Counted from the first letter of the stretch, positions 7,766 through 15,943 are shown. The stretch: DNA of 20,911 nt from JBOFCS01 sp051646185 (GCA_051646185.1 JBOFCS010000074.1:1-20911); one strand, 5' to 3'. The notes: generated by a model from the letters alone, not told the origin. Program-made: numbers and translations.

Positions 7766-9304
7766 ATGATTACTTTCCGAGAGCTACCACGACGAACAAC
7801 TCGGTTCGTCACCTGGCTATTTCGGACTCCCTGGCCTGTCTATGCGCTTGCCATGCTCCAAGCAAACGTAGTTGGGGCTGTATTCGTTTTTGGCTTCCTA
7901 CGCTTCGCCCTCCCCGTAAATACCACAATGGAAAATGCCCGACTCCAAATCGCCAATCAACTACTCTTTTTTGCTTTTCTTGCTGGGGCAGTATTCGTCG
8001 GTGGAATTGCCTGCCTAAAACTTTCCCTGCCAGTGTTAGTCTGGCTGCGGCGCGGTAGTCGGCAATCTGGCCCAGAAGCTGAGTTTGCCAAGCATAGAGC
8101 TCTGCGCATGCCCGTACTGCAGACCTACTTGCATATCGCCATTTGGACAATAGGTGGCATAGTTTTTGTCGCAGTCAATTGGGAAGACTCGCGGAAGTTT
8201 TCGTTAATCATTGCTGTTGCAACCGTCCTTGGCGCCACAACCACCTGTATACTGGGCTATCTGCAAGCCGAACGAATCCTGCGGCCAGTCGCAGTCGCCG
8301 CAATGCGTGATGGGATGCCCGAAAACACCACTGCTCCAGGCGTCACATTTCGATTACTCCTTGCCTGGACTCTCGGTAGCGGAGTTCCCACCTTAGCGAT
8401 TATTCTTGTTGTTGCAGCGCAGGAATACGGGCTTATTGATACCGATAGCGCCGGGATCGCCGCATCGGTGCTGATCTTATCCGTCTCCGCATTACTCGTT
8501 GGGCTACTGGGAATAATCCTGATTGCTGGAGCTATATCTGACCCCTTACGCCAATTACGACAGGCCTTGGGAGAAGTTCAGCGTGGTAATTTCAACACTC
8601 AGGTTAAAATTTACGATGCCAGCGAAATAGGCCTCATGCAAGCAGGTTTCAACGATATGGTGCATGACCTATCCGAACGACAGCAACTACGCGACCTCTT
8701 TGGGCGGTATGTCGGGGAAGATGTCGCCCGCCGCGCGCTTGAATACGGAACTGAACTAGGGGGACGAGAGCGACAAGTTGCTGTTCTTTTTGTTGATCTG
8801 GTCGGGTCTACCCGATTGGCGGTAACCCTGCCCCCCGCAGAAGTTGTTGAACTGCTTAACGAATTTTTCCGTGTTGTGGTTGATGTGGTTGGCCGACACG
8901 GTGGATATGTCAATAAGTTTCAAGGTGATGCTGCTCTAGCAATTTTTGGTGCTCCTATCGAACATCCAGATAGCTCAGCTGGCGCCCTCGCCGCTGCACG
9001 AGATATGTGTGAGGAACTGACTTCAGTAGTTGATCTGCACGAATTTGGCATTGGAGTGTCCGCTGGGCGAGCAATTGCAGGGCACATAGGCGCATTAGCA
9101 AGATTTGAATACACAGTCATCGGTGACCCAGTGAACGAAGCAGCCAGGCTTACAGAACTCGCCAAAAGCGAACCCGGGCGGATACTAGCTTCTGCCGCCG
9201 CTGTACAAACTTCCGGCGATGCCGAAGCTCTGCAATGGGAGGTCGGAGAAATTGTGGAACTCCGGGGTCGTGGAGCGCTGACTCAACTAGCCCGTCCACG
9301 TTAA
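7766..9304 (+). CDS. cyaB: Membrane class III adenylate cyclase with HAMP domain
   Basis: Makes cAMP from ATP at the cytoplasmic membrane (512 residues). Six hydrophobic segments (about 25-47, 68-92, 122-140, 147-167, 197-220, 232-256) precede a HAMP linker (about 256-308) and a class III catalytic domain (about 335-465). Catalytic residues are all present: metal-binding D344 (FVDLVG) and D388, adenine-selecting K384 (NKFQGD) and D454 (IGDPVN), and transition-state N457 and R461 (NEAAR). A complete set means the homodimer should be active. Layout and neighbours match Rv3645 of M. tuberculosis, a main source of cAMP there, and cyaB of C. glutamicum. There is no Shine-Dalgarno before ATG 7766. 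TACGGT sits at 7754-7759, exactly 6 nt upstream, which fits a leaderless transcript. The symbol follows C. glutamicum usage and is tentative. Confidence 0.93.
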   Translation: MITFRELPRRTTRFVTWLFRTPWPVYALAMLQANVVGAVFVFGFLRFALPVNTTMENARLQIANQLLFFAFLAGAVFVGGIACLKLSLPVLVWLRRGSRQSGPEAEFAKHRALRMPVLQTYLHIAIWTIGGIVFVAVNWEDSRKFSLIIAVATVLGATTTCILGYLQAERILRPVAVAAMRDGMPENTTAPGVTFRLLLAWTLGSGVPTLAIILVVAAQEYGLIDTDSAGIAASVLILSVSALLVGLLGIILIAGAISDPLRQLRQALGEVQRGNFNTQVKIYDASEIGLMQAGFNDMVHDLSERQQLRDLFGRYVGEDVARRALEYGTELGGRERQVAVLFVDLVGSTRLAVTLPPAEVVELLNEFFRVVVDVVGRHGGYVNKFQGDAALAIFGAPIEHPDSSAGALAAARDMCEELTSVVDLHEFGIGVSAGRAIAGHIGALARFEYTVIGDPVNEAARLTELAKSEPGRILASAAAVQTSGDAEALQWEVGEIVELRGRGALTQLARPR

Positions 9305-9320
9305 CCCAGCGCAACCTGGG
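9305..9320. terminator. Short hairpin between convergent cyclase and FAD-enzyme genes
   Basis: CCCAG-cgcaac-CTGGG fills most of the 21-nt gap between two convergent stops. The stem is only 5 bp and no T-tract follows on either strand, so termination here would be weak. Confidence 0.3.
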
Positions 9321-9325
9321 GAAGT

Positions 9326-10987
9326 CTAAAATCCCACTTCTTTGACCAACGCCCGACCTGCTGACCTACCAGAGAATATGCACCCACCAAGAAAAGTTCC
9401 TTCAAGGGCGTTGTAACCATGTATTCCTCCACCACCAAAGCCAGCAACCTCACCGGCGGCATACAATCCTTTCACTGGCTGACCAGCTGACCCAATAACT
9501 TGAGCATCAAGATTAGTTTCTAATCCCCCCAAGGTTTTACGCGTAAGAATATTAAGGCGAACGGCTATCAGCGGGCCCTGCTTGGGATCAAGGAATTTAT
9601 GTGGTGACGCAACTCGAGCTATTCGATCACTGAGAGATTTGCGGGCATTTGCAATCGCCATGATCTGCGCATCTTTACTAAACTTATTGTTTATTTGAAG
9701 ATCCCGAGAAATAATCTCTTGTTCGATAATTTTATAATCTACCTGTGTCCCTCGTGAAATTTTATTCATTCCTGCAACAAGGTCTGGAAGATTATTGGCG
9801 ACAACAAAATCGACACCGTGCTTTTTGAACTTTTCAACCGGACCAGGTGCCCCACTAGCGATACGTCCCGAAAGCGTGGCCTTAAGATCTTTTCCAGTAA
9901 TATCTGGGTTTTGTTCCGAACCAGAGAGCATAAATTCTTTTTCAAGAATCGACTGGGTAAGCACAAACCAGGAATAATCATAACCAGTTGCTAGGATTTC
10001 TTTCATAGTTTTATTTGTGTCACAACCCGGAAAGTTAGGGGCAGGCAACCTCTTTCCAGTTGCATCCAGCCATAACGAGGAAGGACCAGGAATGATTCTG
10101 ATCGCATGATTCGGCCAGATCGGGTTCCAATTGATAACCCCTTCAGTGTAATGCCACATCCGATCTCGATTAACAATGTTACCGCCAGCAGCTTCGGTAA
10201 TTGCCAGCATACGACCATCAACATGCGCTGGGACCCCGGAAATCATTGCCTCAGGAGCTGGACCAACCCGATCAGTAGGCCAGTTTTTTCTAACAAGGTC
10301 GTGGTTACCACCTATCCCACCTGAGCTCACCAACACAGCTTTTGCTCGAAATTCAAAATCCCCCAAACTCTTTCTTGAGGACTCCTGACCTCGATCCACG
10401 GTTGTTGTTTCAAGGAGTGAACCACGTACCCCCACAACGGCGTCATCTTCAACAATCAGTTCATCTACCTGATGACGAAACTTAAAACTCACCAACCCGC
10501 GCTTCTCTGCCTCAAGGACCGGCTCAGCAAATACCCGCACTACCTCAGGCCCGGTGCCCCAGGTTAAATGAAAACGCGGCACTGAGTTCCCATGCCCCGT
10601 TGCGCTACCAGCACCACGTTCTGCCCATCCAACAGTTGGGAGAACACGAATACCTAAGTTATGCAAGTACTCCCGCTTTTCGGTGGCCGCAAATTTTACA
10701 TAGGCCTGAGCCCATTGGCGCGGCCAAAAATCTTCTCGTTCCCGATCAAAACCAGCAGAAGCAAGCCAATCCGATAACGCAAGCTCGTAGGAATCCTTGA
10801 TTCCTAATCTTCTTTGCTCTGGGGAATCAACAAAAAAAAGCCCACCAAGTGACCAAAAAGCTTGTCCCCCAAGTGATTTTTCTGACTCTTGTTCAACAAT
10901 CAGAACTTTCTTATCTACTTTAGTTAATTCATAAGCAGCAACCAAACCTGCTAATCCGCCACCAACAATAATGACATCGGGATTCAT
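9326..10987 (-). CDS. FAD-binding dehydrogenase (fumarate reductase/3-ketosteroid dehydrogenase-like, Rv0785 type)
   Basis: A 553-residue flavoprotein. The N-terminal dinucleotide-binding motif VGGGLAG (8-14) with E32 binds FAD. The C-terminal closing segment, GLYAAGEVAGFGGGG followed by HGYNALEGTFLGG (507-535), is typical of the FAD_binding_2 family. The HGYNALEG loop is where relatives such as ketosteroid dehydrogenases carry a catalytic tyrosine (here Y525). No secretion signal or heme motif is seen. The ATG at 10987 follows the upstream tetR stop by one nucleotide, with GGGCAGG inside the junction, so the two form an operon. The substrate is unknown; candidates are steroids or other alicyclic ketones. 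The interior is AT-rich: about 32% GC by hand count over 9661-9780, well below the flanking housekeeping genes. Together with its place between cyclase and topA this suggests acquisition by transfer. Confidence 0.85.
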   Translation of the reverse strand: MNPDVIIVGGGLAGLVAAYELTKVDKKVLIVEQESEKSLGGQAFWSLGGLFFVDSPEQRRLGIKDSYELALSDWLASAGFDREREDFWPRQWAQAYVKFAATEKREYLHNLGIRVLPTVGWAERGAGSATGHGNSVPRFHLTWGTGPEVVRVFAEPVLEAEKRGLVSFKFRHQVDELIVEDDAVVGVRGSLLETTTVDRGQESSRKSLGDFEFRAKAVLVSSGGIGGNHDLVRKNWPTDRVGPAPEAMISGVPAHVDGRMLAITEAAGGNIVNRDRMWHYTEGVINWNPIWPNHAIRIIPGPSSLWLDATGKRLPAPNFPGCDTNKTMKEILATGYDYSWFVLTQSILEKEFMLSGSEQNPDITGKDLKATLSGRIASGAPGPVEKFKKHGVDFVVANNLPDLVAGMNKISRGTQVDYKIIEQEIISRDLQINNKFSKDAQIMAIANARKSLSDRIARVASPHKFLDPKQGPLIAVRLNILTRKTLGGLETNLDAQVIGSAGQPVKGLYAAGEVAGFGGGGIHGYNALEGTFLGGCIFSGRSAGRALVKEVGF

Positions 10988-10988
10988 T

Positions 10989-11642
10989 TTACCTGCCCTC
11001 GCTATAGCTCATAACCACGGTAAAAAATAGATCAATACGTGCTTGATGAACTTCAGCGTTATCCGGCTCAAGAATACACTGCACCGAAGTCCCATCATGA
11101 ACCGCAACTAACGCTTTAGCAAGTGCCCTGAGATCCGCCGCGCGACGTCCTAGCAGCTGTAAGCCGCCATCAATAATCGGCATAAGCGCCGAAAGAATCG
11201 CCTCTTCCCGTGACACCATCACCCACCGAAGTGTCGGATTCCTCATTGCATGAGCAGTGAACTCTGCAGTAATGCGATACCACTGACTGTCCATAGGGAT
11301 TGCATTAATTATTCGAGAAAAAGCATCTTTCACTGAAGTCTGATCATCTTTTATCTCAGACAAACTTGAGGAAACTGCTCTCAGCCTCTCAATGAGCTGA
11401 GCAGATTGGACTTCCCACATAGCCAAAAATAATTCATCTAGCGACGCAAAATTTGAGTAAAAAGCCCCTCGGGTATATCCCGCATGCTGGCAAATCTGCT
11501 CTACAGTCGCTCTACCAAAGCCTTCTTCAGCAAAAACATGCAAGGCAGCATCAAGTAGCTTCTGGCGGGTTTTGAGTCTACGTTTGGTAATACTCTGAGA
11601 AATTTCCTGCTGCGAACTACCCCATTGGCTAACTTTTTCCAT
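10989..11642 (-). CDS. TetR family transcriptional regulator
   Basis: A 217-residue repressor-type regulator. The N-terminal TetR helix-turn-helix covers about 25-72, with the signature ATVEQICQHAGYTRGAFYSNF around 45-65 and a preceding basic helix (KRRLKTRQKLLDAAL). The C-terminal two thirds form an all-helical ligand-binding and dimer domain without recognisable ligand signature. The ATG at 11642 has GGAG 8 nt upstream. It is the first gene of a two-gene operon with the FAD dehydrogenase one nucleotide downstream, so it probably represses that enzyme and itself in response to the enzyme's substrate. Operator-like repeats lie upstream at 11708-11758. The next gene upstream, topA, runs in the same direction but is separated by a terminator. 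Confidence 0.9.
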   Translation of the reverse strand: MEKVSQWGSSQQEISQSITKRRLKTRQKLLDAALHVFAEEGFGRATVEQICQHAGYTRGAFYSNFASLDELFLAMWEVQSAQLIERLRAVSSSLSEIKDDQTSVKDAFSRIINAIPMDSQWYRITAEFTAHAMRNPTLRWVMVSREEAILSALMPIIDGGLQLLGRRAADLRALAKALVAVHDGTSVQCILEPDNAEVHQARIDLFFTVVMSYSEGR

Positions 11643-11707
11643 GAAGCGTTCTCCGCCTTCCCGTTATCGCAGATGACCCACAACCATGAGCATCAAGCTA
11701 GATCTTT

Positions 11708-11758
11708 GATACATTAGCGTATTGAAAATCTTCGTGTGTACTTATCAGATACACTAAC
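11708..11758. promoter_or_regulatory. Operator-like repeats upstream of tetR
   Basis: Two direct copies of GATACAyTArC occur at 11708-11718 and 11748-11758, 40 bp apart (about four helical turns). Each sits in an inverted arrangement: ATAC-ATTAGC-GTAT around 11709-11722 and GTGTA...TACAC at 11736-11754. They lie between the topA terminator and tetR, a natural place for TetR autoregulation. Confidence 0.5.
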
Positions 11759-11763
11759 CGGGC

Positions 11764-11802
11764 AAAAATCTCCAATAGCGGTTCTCACCATTGGGGATTT
11801 TT
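11764..11802 (-). terminator. Rho-independent terminator of topA
   Basis: Thirteen-base arms at 11764-11776 and 11790-11802 pair with a single mismatch or wobble around a 13-nt loop and run into a T5 tract in the topA direction. The A/T flanks are symmetric, so it could work on both strands. It insulates topA from the tetR operon. Confidence 0.8.
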
Positions 11803-11834
11803 ACCACAACATTGCTTAACCAAACAATGTCCCG

Positions 11835-14795
11835 TCAGGATTTTTTAGCAGCTGCCTTTTTGCTCACAGCCTTTTTAGCCGCTGCTTTTTTCGCTGGAGC
11901 CTTCTTTGCTGCAGTTTTTTTAGCTGCTTTCTTGACCGGACCGCGGGCACGTCGATCAGCAAGCAGTTCTGAAGCGCGTTCATCGGTAATCGATGCGACT
12001 TCATCGCCCTTACGCAAGCTTGCATTGGTCTCACCGTCTGTGACATACGGACCAAATCGGCCATCTTTAATCACCATTGGCTTTCCGGTAACCGAATCAG
12101 CACCCAATTCGCGCAATGCTGCGGTAGCTGCCGCCTGACGACCCCGACGCTTAGGCTCGGCATAAATCTTTAATGCCTCCTCTAAGGTCACCGTAAACAT
12201 CTCTTCTTCCGTAGCCAGCGATCGCGAATCGGTTCCCTTTTTCAGATATGGTCCGTATCTGCCATTTTGGGCAGTAATCTCTTCTTTTGATTCAGGATCA
12301 AGACCAACAAGTCGAGGCAAAGACAGCAGCTTCAATGCATCCTCTAAGGTCACTGTAGTCAAATCCATTGTTTTAAGCAGCGATCCGGTACGGGGCTTGG
12401 GGCCAGCTACTTTTTTGACTGCCTTTTTTGCCGGGGCCTTTTTCGCTGCTGATTTTTGCGGTCCAGTGCCATCTGGATCGCTAGGTCTGGCGACCATAGC
12501 TCCAGATTCAGGATCTTCCGGCAATTCAGGAAGTAGTTCTGTGACATAAGGGCCAAATCTGCCTTCCTTAGCCACAATCTCATGCCCGGTAACCGGGTCA
12601 ATCCCTAATCTACGTCCTTCTTGCGGGGTAGCAAAAAGTTTTTCAGCAAGTTCCAACGTTAATTCATCAGGAGTGAGTTCATCATTAAGATTTGCTCGCT
12701 GAGAAACTAACTCGCCTTTTTCGTCGAGAATCATACGTTCTAAGTACGGACCGAACCTACCTACTCGAACCTGAATTTCCCGGCCTTGCTCATCATCAAA
12801 GAGACGAATAGAGTTCACTTCCCTGGCATCAATACCTTCCAGGTTTACCCCAACTAGTTTCTTCAAGCCGCCCGAGCGGGCAATGGAACCATCGCGCCCA
12901 TGTTCGCCGCCAAAATAAAAGTTGGTCAGCCAGTTACTACGTGCTTCCTGCCCATTAGCAATACCATCTAGCTCATCTTCCATTGCTGCCGTGAAATCAT
13001 AATCAACTAAACGACTAAAATGCTTCTCCAACAATCCAATAACAGCAAAAGCAACCCAAGAAGGTACCAATGCACTGCCTTTTTTGTGAACATAACCACG
13101 ATCTTGAACTGTTTTAATAATCGAGGAATACGTCGAAGGACGTCCAATTCCCAACTCTTCCAAAGTCTTAATTAGCGAGGCTTCAGTATAGCGAGCTGGA
13201 GGGTTCGTACTATGTCCATCTGGAGTTAACTCCGTAGCAACGAGGGATTGGCCTTTAACTAGTTGCGGCAAACGACTTTCCGCATCATCAGCTTCACCAC
13301 CAGTTTGTTCATCAACCGTTTCCACATATGCCTTAAGAAAACCTGCAAAGGTAATGGTACGACCCGATGAAGCAAAAACACACTGCTGCCCGGTAGTAGC
13401 CGTACCGGTAATCCGCAGCGAAAGAGTCGTACCGCGCGCATCGGCCATCTGCGAGGCAACTGTACGTTGCCAAATCAACTCGTAAAGCCGAAATTCATCT
13501 CCATCAAGACGGCTATGTAACTGGCCAGGAGTCTGAAAAGACTCACCGGCAGGACGGATTGCCTCATGCGCTTCCTGTGCGTTTTTGACCTTACGGGTGT
13601 ACTGCCGAGCCGAAGGATGCAGATACTGCTCCCCATAAAGTTCCCGCGCTTGTTCTCGTGCCGCAGCAATTGCTGTGTCCGACAAAGTTGTTGAATCGGT
13701 ACGCATATAAGTGATGTAACCATTTTCGTACAATCTTTGAGCAATACTCATCGTTCGCTCGGAAGAGAACCGGAGTTTACGTCCGGCTTCCTGCTGCAAA
13801 GTTGACGTCATAAATGGAGGGTAAGGCTTTCTGGTGTAAGGCTTTTCCTCAACCGAGGTGACCGCCAGGGCAGCACCAGACAGAGCAGCGACCAAAGCCT
13901 GTGCCTGCATTTGATCCAGAACAGTAACCTCAGCGGAGACTTTCAACTGGCCAAGCGAATCAAAATCTCGACCGGAAGCAACACGATTGCCGGCAACAGT
14001 GACAAGTTTGGAACTAAATGAACGTGGATTCGCCTGCGCCCCGGCATCTAGGATTGCAGAAATATCCCAGTAGCTCGCTGAGTGAAACGCCATTCGCTCA
14101 CGCTCACGCTGCACGATCACCCGAGTCGCCACTGACTGCACGCGTCCAGCCGATAACTTCGGCATGACTTTCTTCCATAACACCGGACTCACTTCATAGC
14201 CATAGAGGCGATCGAGAATTCGGCGAGTCTCTTGGGCATCAACAAGGTCAGTATCAAGATCACGAGGAGCGTCCGCGGCCGCCCGAATCGCCGACTCGGT
14301 GATCTCGTGGAACACCATCCGGCGAACCGGCACCTTCGGCTTCAAGGTCTCCAGAAGGTGCCAGGCAATGGCCTCCCCTTCACGGTCACCGTCTGTTGCC
14401 AGATAGAGCTCGTCAACGTCCTTTAATAGTCCCTTCAATTCCGTGACGGTGGATTTTTTATCCGCACTCACGACATACAGCGGCTCAAAATCCTGATCAA
14501 CATTAACGCCAAGGCGAGCCCAGGACTCGCTTTTATACTTGGCAGGAACATCAGCTGCCCCCCGCGGAAGATCCCGTATATGGCCACGAGAAGACTCCAC
14601 CACGTAGTTGGCGCCCAGGTAGGAAGCAATCTTGCGGGCCTTGGTTGGGGATTCCACGATCACCAAACGCCGCACAGCATTGCCGGTAACTGAGCCATTC
14701 GCTGCTGCTTTATCGCGTGCTGCCACCTGCTGCCCGCACCTTCCCTCATTCACCGCACCAGGGTTTTCCTGATAGCTCATCATCTGGTCCATCAT
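11835..14795 (-). CDS. topA: DNA topoisomerase I (type IA)
   Basis: Relaxes negative supercoils by single-strand passage (986 residues). The Toprim domain starts at RRLVIVESPTKARKIASYLG, with catalytic E48 and metal residues D135, D137 and E139 in TDGDREGE. The active-site tyrosine is Y363 in ITYMRTDST. The C-terminal part has four copies of the topoisomerase C repeat, each with G-R-F/Y-G-P-Y, instead of zinc fingers. It ends in a Lys/Ala-rich tail (about 955-986), with a shorter similar patch between repeats two and three. In mycobacteria such basic tails aid DNA binding and processivity. The start is unclear: four ATGs lie within the first six codons (14795, 14792, 14783, 14780), none with a strong ribosome site, and conserved sequence begins near residue 42. 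Located downstream of the 14937-15530 gene, as in M. tuberculosis Rv3646c. Confidence 0.97.
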   Translation of the reverse strand: MMDQMMSYQENPGAVNEGRCGQQVAARDKAAANGSVTGNAVRRLVIVESPTKARKIASYLGANYVVESSRGHIRDLPRGAADVPAKYKSESWARLGVNVDQDFEPLYVVSADKKSTVTELKGLLKDVDELYLATDGDREGEAIAWHLLETLKPKVPVRRMVFHEITESAIRAAADAPRDLDTDLVDAQETRRILDRLYGYEVSPVLWKKVMPKLSAGRVQSVATRVIVQRERERMAFHSASYWDISAILDAGAQANPRSFSSKLVTVAGNRVASGRDFDSLGQLKVSAEVTVLDQMQAQALVAALSGAALAVTSVEEKPYTRKPYPPFMTSTLQQEAGRKLRFSSERTMSIAQRLYENGYITYMRTDSTTLSDTAIAAAREQARELYGEQYLHPSARQYTRKVKNAQEAHEAIRPAGESFQTPGQLHSRLDGDEFRLYELIWQRTVASQMADARGTTLSLRITGTATTGQQCVFASSGRTITFAGFLKAYVETVDEQTGGEADDAESRLPQLVKGQSLVATELTPDGHSTNPPARYTEASLIKTLEELGIGRPSTYSSIIKTVQDRGYVHKKGSALVPSWVAFAVIGLLEKHFSRLVDYDFTAAMEDELDGIANGQEARSNWLTNFYFGGEHGRDGSIARSGGLKKLVGVNLEGIDAREVNSIRLFDDEQGREIQVRVGRFGPYLERMILDEKGELVSQRANLNDELTPDELTLELAEKLFATPQEGRRLGIDPVTGHEIVAKEGRFGPYVTELLPELPEDPESGAMVARPSDPDGTGPQKSAAKKAPAKKAVKKVAGPKPRTGSLLKTMDLTTVTLEDALKLLSLPRLVGLDPESKEEITAQNGRYGPYLKKGTDSRSLATEEEMFTVTLEEALKIYAEPKRRGRQAAATAALRELGADSVTGKPMVIKDGRFGPYVTDGETNASLRKGDEVASITDERASELLADRRARGPVKKAAKKTAAKKAPAKKAAAKKAVSKKAAAKKS

Positions 14796-14803
14796 GACCG
14801 TCT

Positions 14804-14830
14804 GATACTGAAATTTGTGATATCAGTATC
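14804..14830. promoter_or_regulatory. Inverted repeat in the topA upstream region
   Basis: GATACTGA (14804-14811) and TCAGTATC (14823-14830) are exact reverse complements separated by 11 bp, ending 9 bp from the first topA ATG. It could be a protein site or a hairpin controlling topA translation. The rest of the 141-nt gap shows only a weak TATAGA-type -10 (14923-14928). Confidence 0.4.
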
Positions 14831-14936
14831 CATAGAGTGTCATACCCGGCCGGAAACTCTGCCGATCAGCCTCAACCAGGACCAAAGAAAGTCAACGGCC
14901 ATTACCGTACTTACTCTATTTATCTATACTTTCCTG

Positions 14937-15530
14937 CTATACCTTCGGCCACTGATCTTGGGCTTCAGCACACGGAGCTTGGCCAATATTTTCCACCAAC
15001 CGGGACAACCTCCGCTTGCCACTAATCCGCAAAGCTGGGCTCATCCCACGTACCCCGACCATTGTTGGCGCTATCCCAATCTGCATTAAAGCTCCAGCTA
15101 ATAATGGATAAGTCTCAGGTGCATGGGGGTCTAGCCCTAATAAGTAGCGGTCAGCTTCAGTGCGACCAGAAGCAACGGTCCAGGCCCGCAGGGCACGCAG
15201 GCTGGGTAACCAATCTGATGGCACACACTTGACCGCACCCTTAGTCCAGTCAGCGGCCATTGCTGCCAGTTCCGCAGTGGCAGCAGTCCGCACCAGGGGA
15301 CGCCCCTCTTCTGATCGAGTGATCTCAGCGGTTAACCCTGCGGACTCCATCATCGAGGCTATTTCTTGTGCTCTCCAGAGCTCTTCTACCACCACCGAAA
15401 TTCGGGCAGCACTGCCGCTGGTAACCAGTTGCCCTTGCCCAGCAAGTAGTCCAGCAAGGTCAGATACGGCAGGCGCCTCCGACTCGGCTGAGAAAAAAGA
15501 CAACTGACTCACAGTTGAACAGTAGGACAC
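14937..15530 (-). CDS. Conserved actinobacterial hypothetical protein (Rv3647c position), two-repeat fold
   Basis: A 197-residue soluble protein without known function. The GTG at 15530 is firmly set by GAGGAGG 9 nt upstream. After a variable N-terminus (1-40), two similar units can be seen. Unit one runs about 44-95: strand ISVVVEE, helix, AGLTAEI, strand PLVRT, helix. Unit two runs about 128-183: strand YLLGLDP, helix, IGIAPTM, strand ALRIS, basic helix GKRRLSRLVENIG. A basic linker (WTKGAVKCVP) lies between. The strand-helix-strand-strand-helix duplication and basic character recall the LAGLIDADG-like domain of the regulator WhiA. This is an inference, and no catalytic acid pair is evident. 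Its place between cspA and topA is conserved in the mycobacterial gene order. Its ribosome site sits in a hairpin of a structured leader, suggesting post-transcriptional control. Confidence 0.8.
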   Translation of the reverse strand: MSYCSTVSQLSFFSAESEAPAVSDLAGLLAGQGQLVTSGSAARISVVVEELWRAQEIASMMESAGLTAEITRSEEGRPLVRTAATAELAAMAADWTKGAVKCVPSDWLPSLRALRAWTVASGRTEADRYLLGLDPHAPETYPLLAGALMQIGIAPTMVGVRGMSPALRISGKRRLSRLVENIGQAPCAEAQDQWPKV

Positions 15531-15539
15531 AAACAGTTA

Positions 15540-15617
15540 CCTCCTCGAGCCGGAGGATACCAATGGCTCGAAAGTCCCAAATGCTTCGGCATGCGGTGGC
15601 CTTGCGACCGAGCCATC
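15540..15617 (-). promoter_or_regulatory. Structured leader RNA with Shine-Dalgarno-sequestering hairpin (riboswitch-like candidate)
   Basis: Read on the minus strand, P1 pairs ATGGCTCG (15616-15609) with CGAGCCAT (15570-15563), 8 bp. Inside it are a short helix capped by a GCAA tetraloop (GGTC/GGCC, about 15609-15598) and ATGC-CGAA-GCAT (15592-15581). Downstream, CCTCC (15556-15552) pairs with GGAGG (15544-15540), the Shine-Dalgarno of the gene at 15530. A second GGCTCG (15551-15546) can take the CGAGCC strand of P1, which would break the SD hairpin. Two exclusive folds therefore exist. No known riboswitch class was recognised. Confidence 0.5.
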
Positions 15618-15629
15618 TTTCTAAAACGA

Positions 15630-15665
15630 CTCATCCCCCAGCACCGTAAGGTGCCGGGGGATGAG
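15630..15665 (-). terminator. Strong terminator downstream of cspA
   Basis: CTCATCCCCC and GGGGGATGAG form 10 bp, then one A-C mismatch and 5 more bp around a 4-base loop. On the minus strand TCGTTTTAG follows. It ends the cspA transcript 75 nt after the stop. Its position also means the gene at 15530 needs readthrough or its own promoter. Confidence 0.8.
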
Positions 15666-15739
15666 CGAGCCTTTGTGGTCATCACAGACCAGACTATGCA
15701 GAACTACCTTTGAGGCGAAGTTCTTGGTGGTACTAGTTC

Positions 15740-15943
15740 TTAGACAGCGCGAACGCCAGTAGCCTGAGGACCTTTGGTGCCCTGGCCTACCTCGAACTCG
15801 ACCTTTTGGTTCTCCTCGAGGGTACGGAATCCGTTGCCCGAGATCTCGGAGTAGTGAACGAAGACGTCAGCTGAGCCGTCCTCTGGTGCGATAAAGCCGA
15901 AGCCTTTTTCTGCGTTGAACCACTTCACAGTTCCCTGTGCCAT
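15740..15943 (-). CDS. cspA: Cold shock protein (CspA family)
   Basis: A 67-residue single-domain OB-fold nucleic-acid chaperone that melts RNA secondary structure. Both RNA-binding motifs are intact: RNP1 KGFGFI (13-18) and RNP2 VFVHYSEI (27-34), with the aromatic W9, F16, F18, F28 and H30 surface. The length is normal for the family. The ATG at 15943 has AAGGA 9 nt upstream. The transcript probably starts near 16118 and carries a leader of about 175 nt with two strong hairpins, as is common for cold-shock genes under post-transcriptional control. A strong terminator follows at 15630-15665. It sits upstream of the conserved hypothetical protein and topA on the same strand (M. tuberculosis Rv3648c position). 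Confidence 0.97.
   Translation of the reverse strand: MAQGTVKWFNAEKGFGFIAPEDGSADVFVHYSEISGNGFRTLEENQKVEFEVGQGTKGPQATGVRAV

Noticed and set aside
11791..12138. Hydrophobic open frame opposite the topA 3' end
   Set aside because: It is the antisense of the Lys/Ala tail codons, which produces an Ala/Phe-rich pseudo-membrane sequence.
15540..15617. Assigning the leader to the c-di-GMP-I (GEMM) riboswitch because a diguanylate cyclase is nearby
   Set aside because: A few words such as GGGAC and GCAAGGCC occur, but the order and helix arrangement of GEMM are not met.
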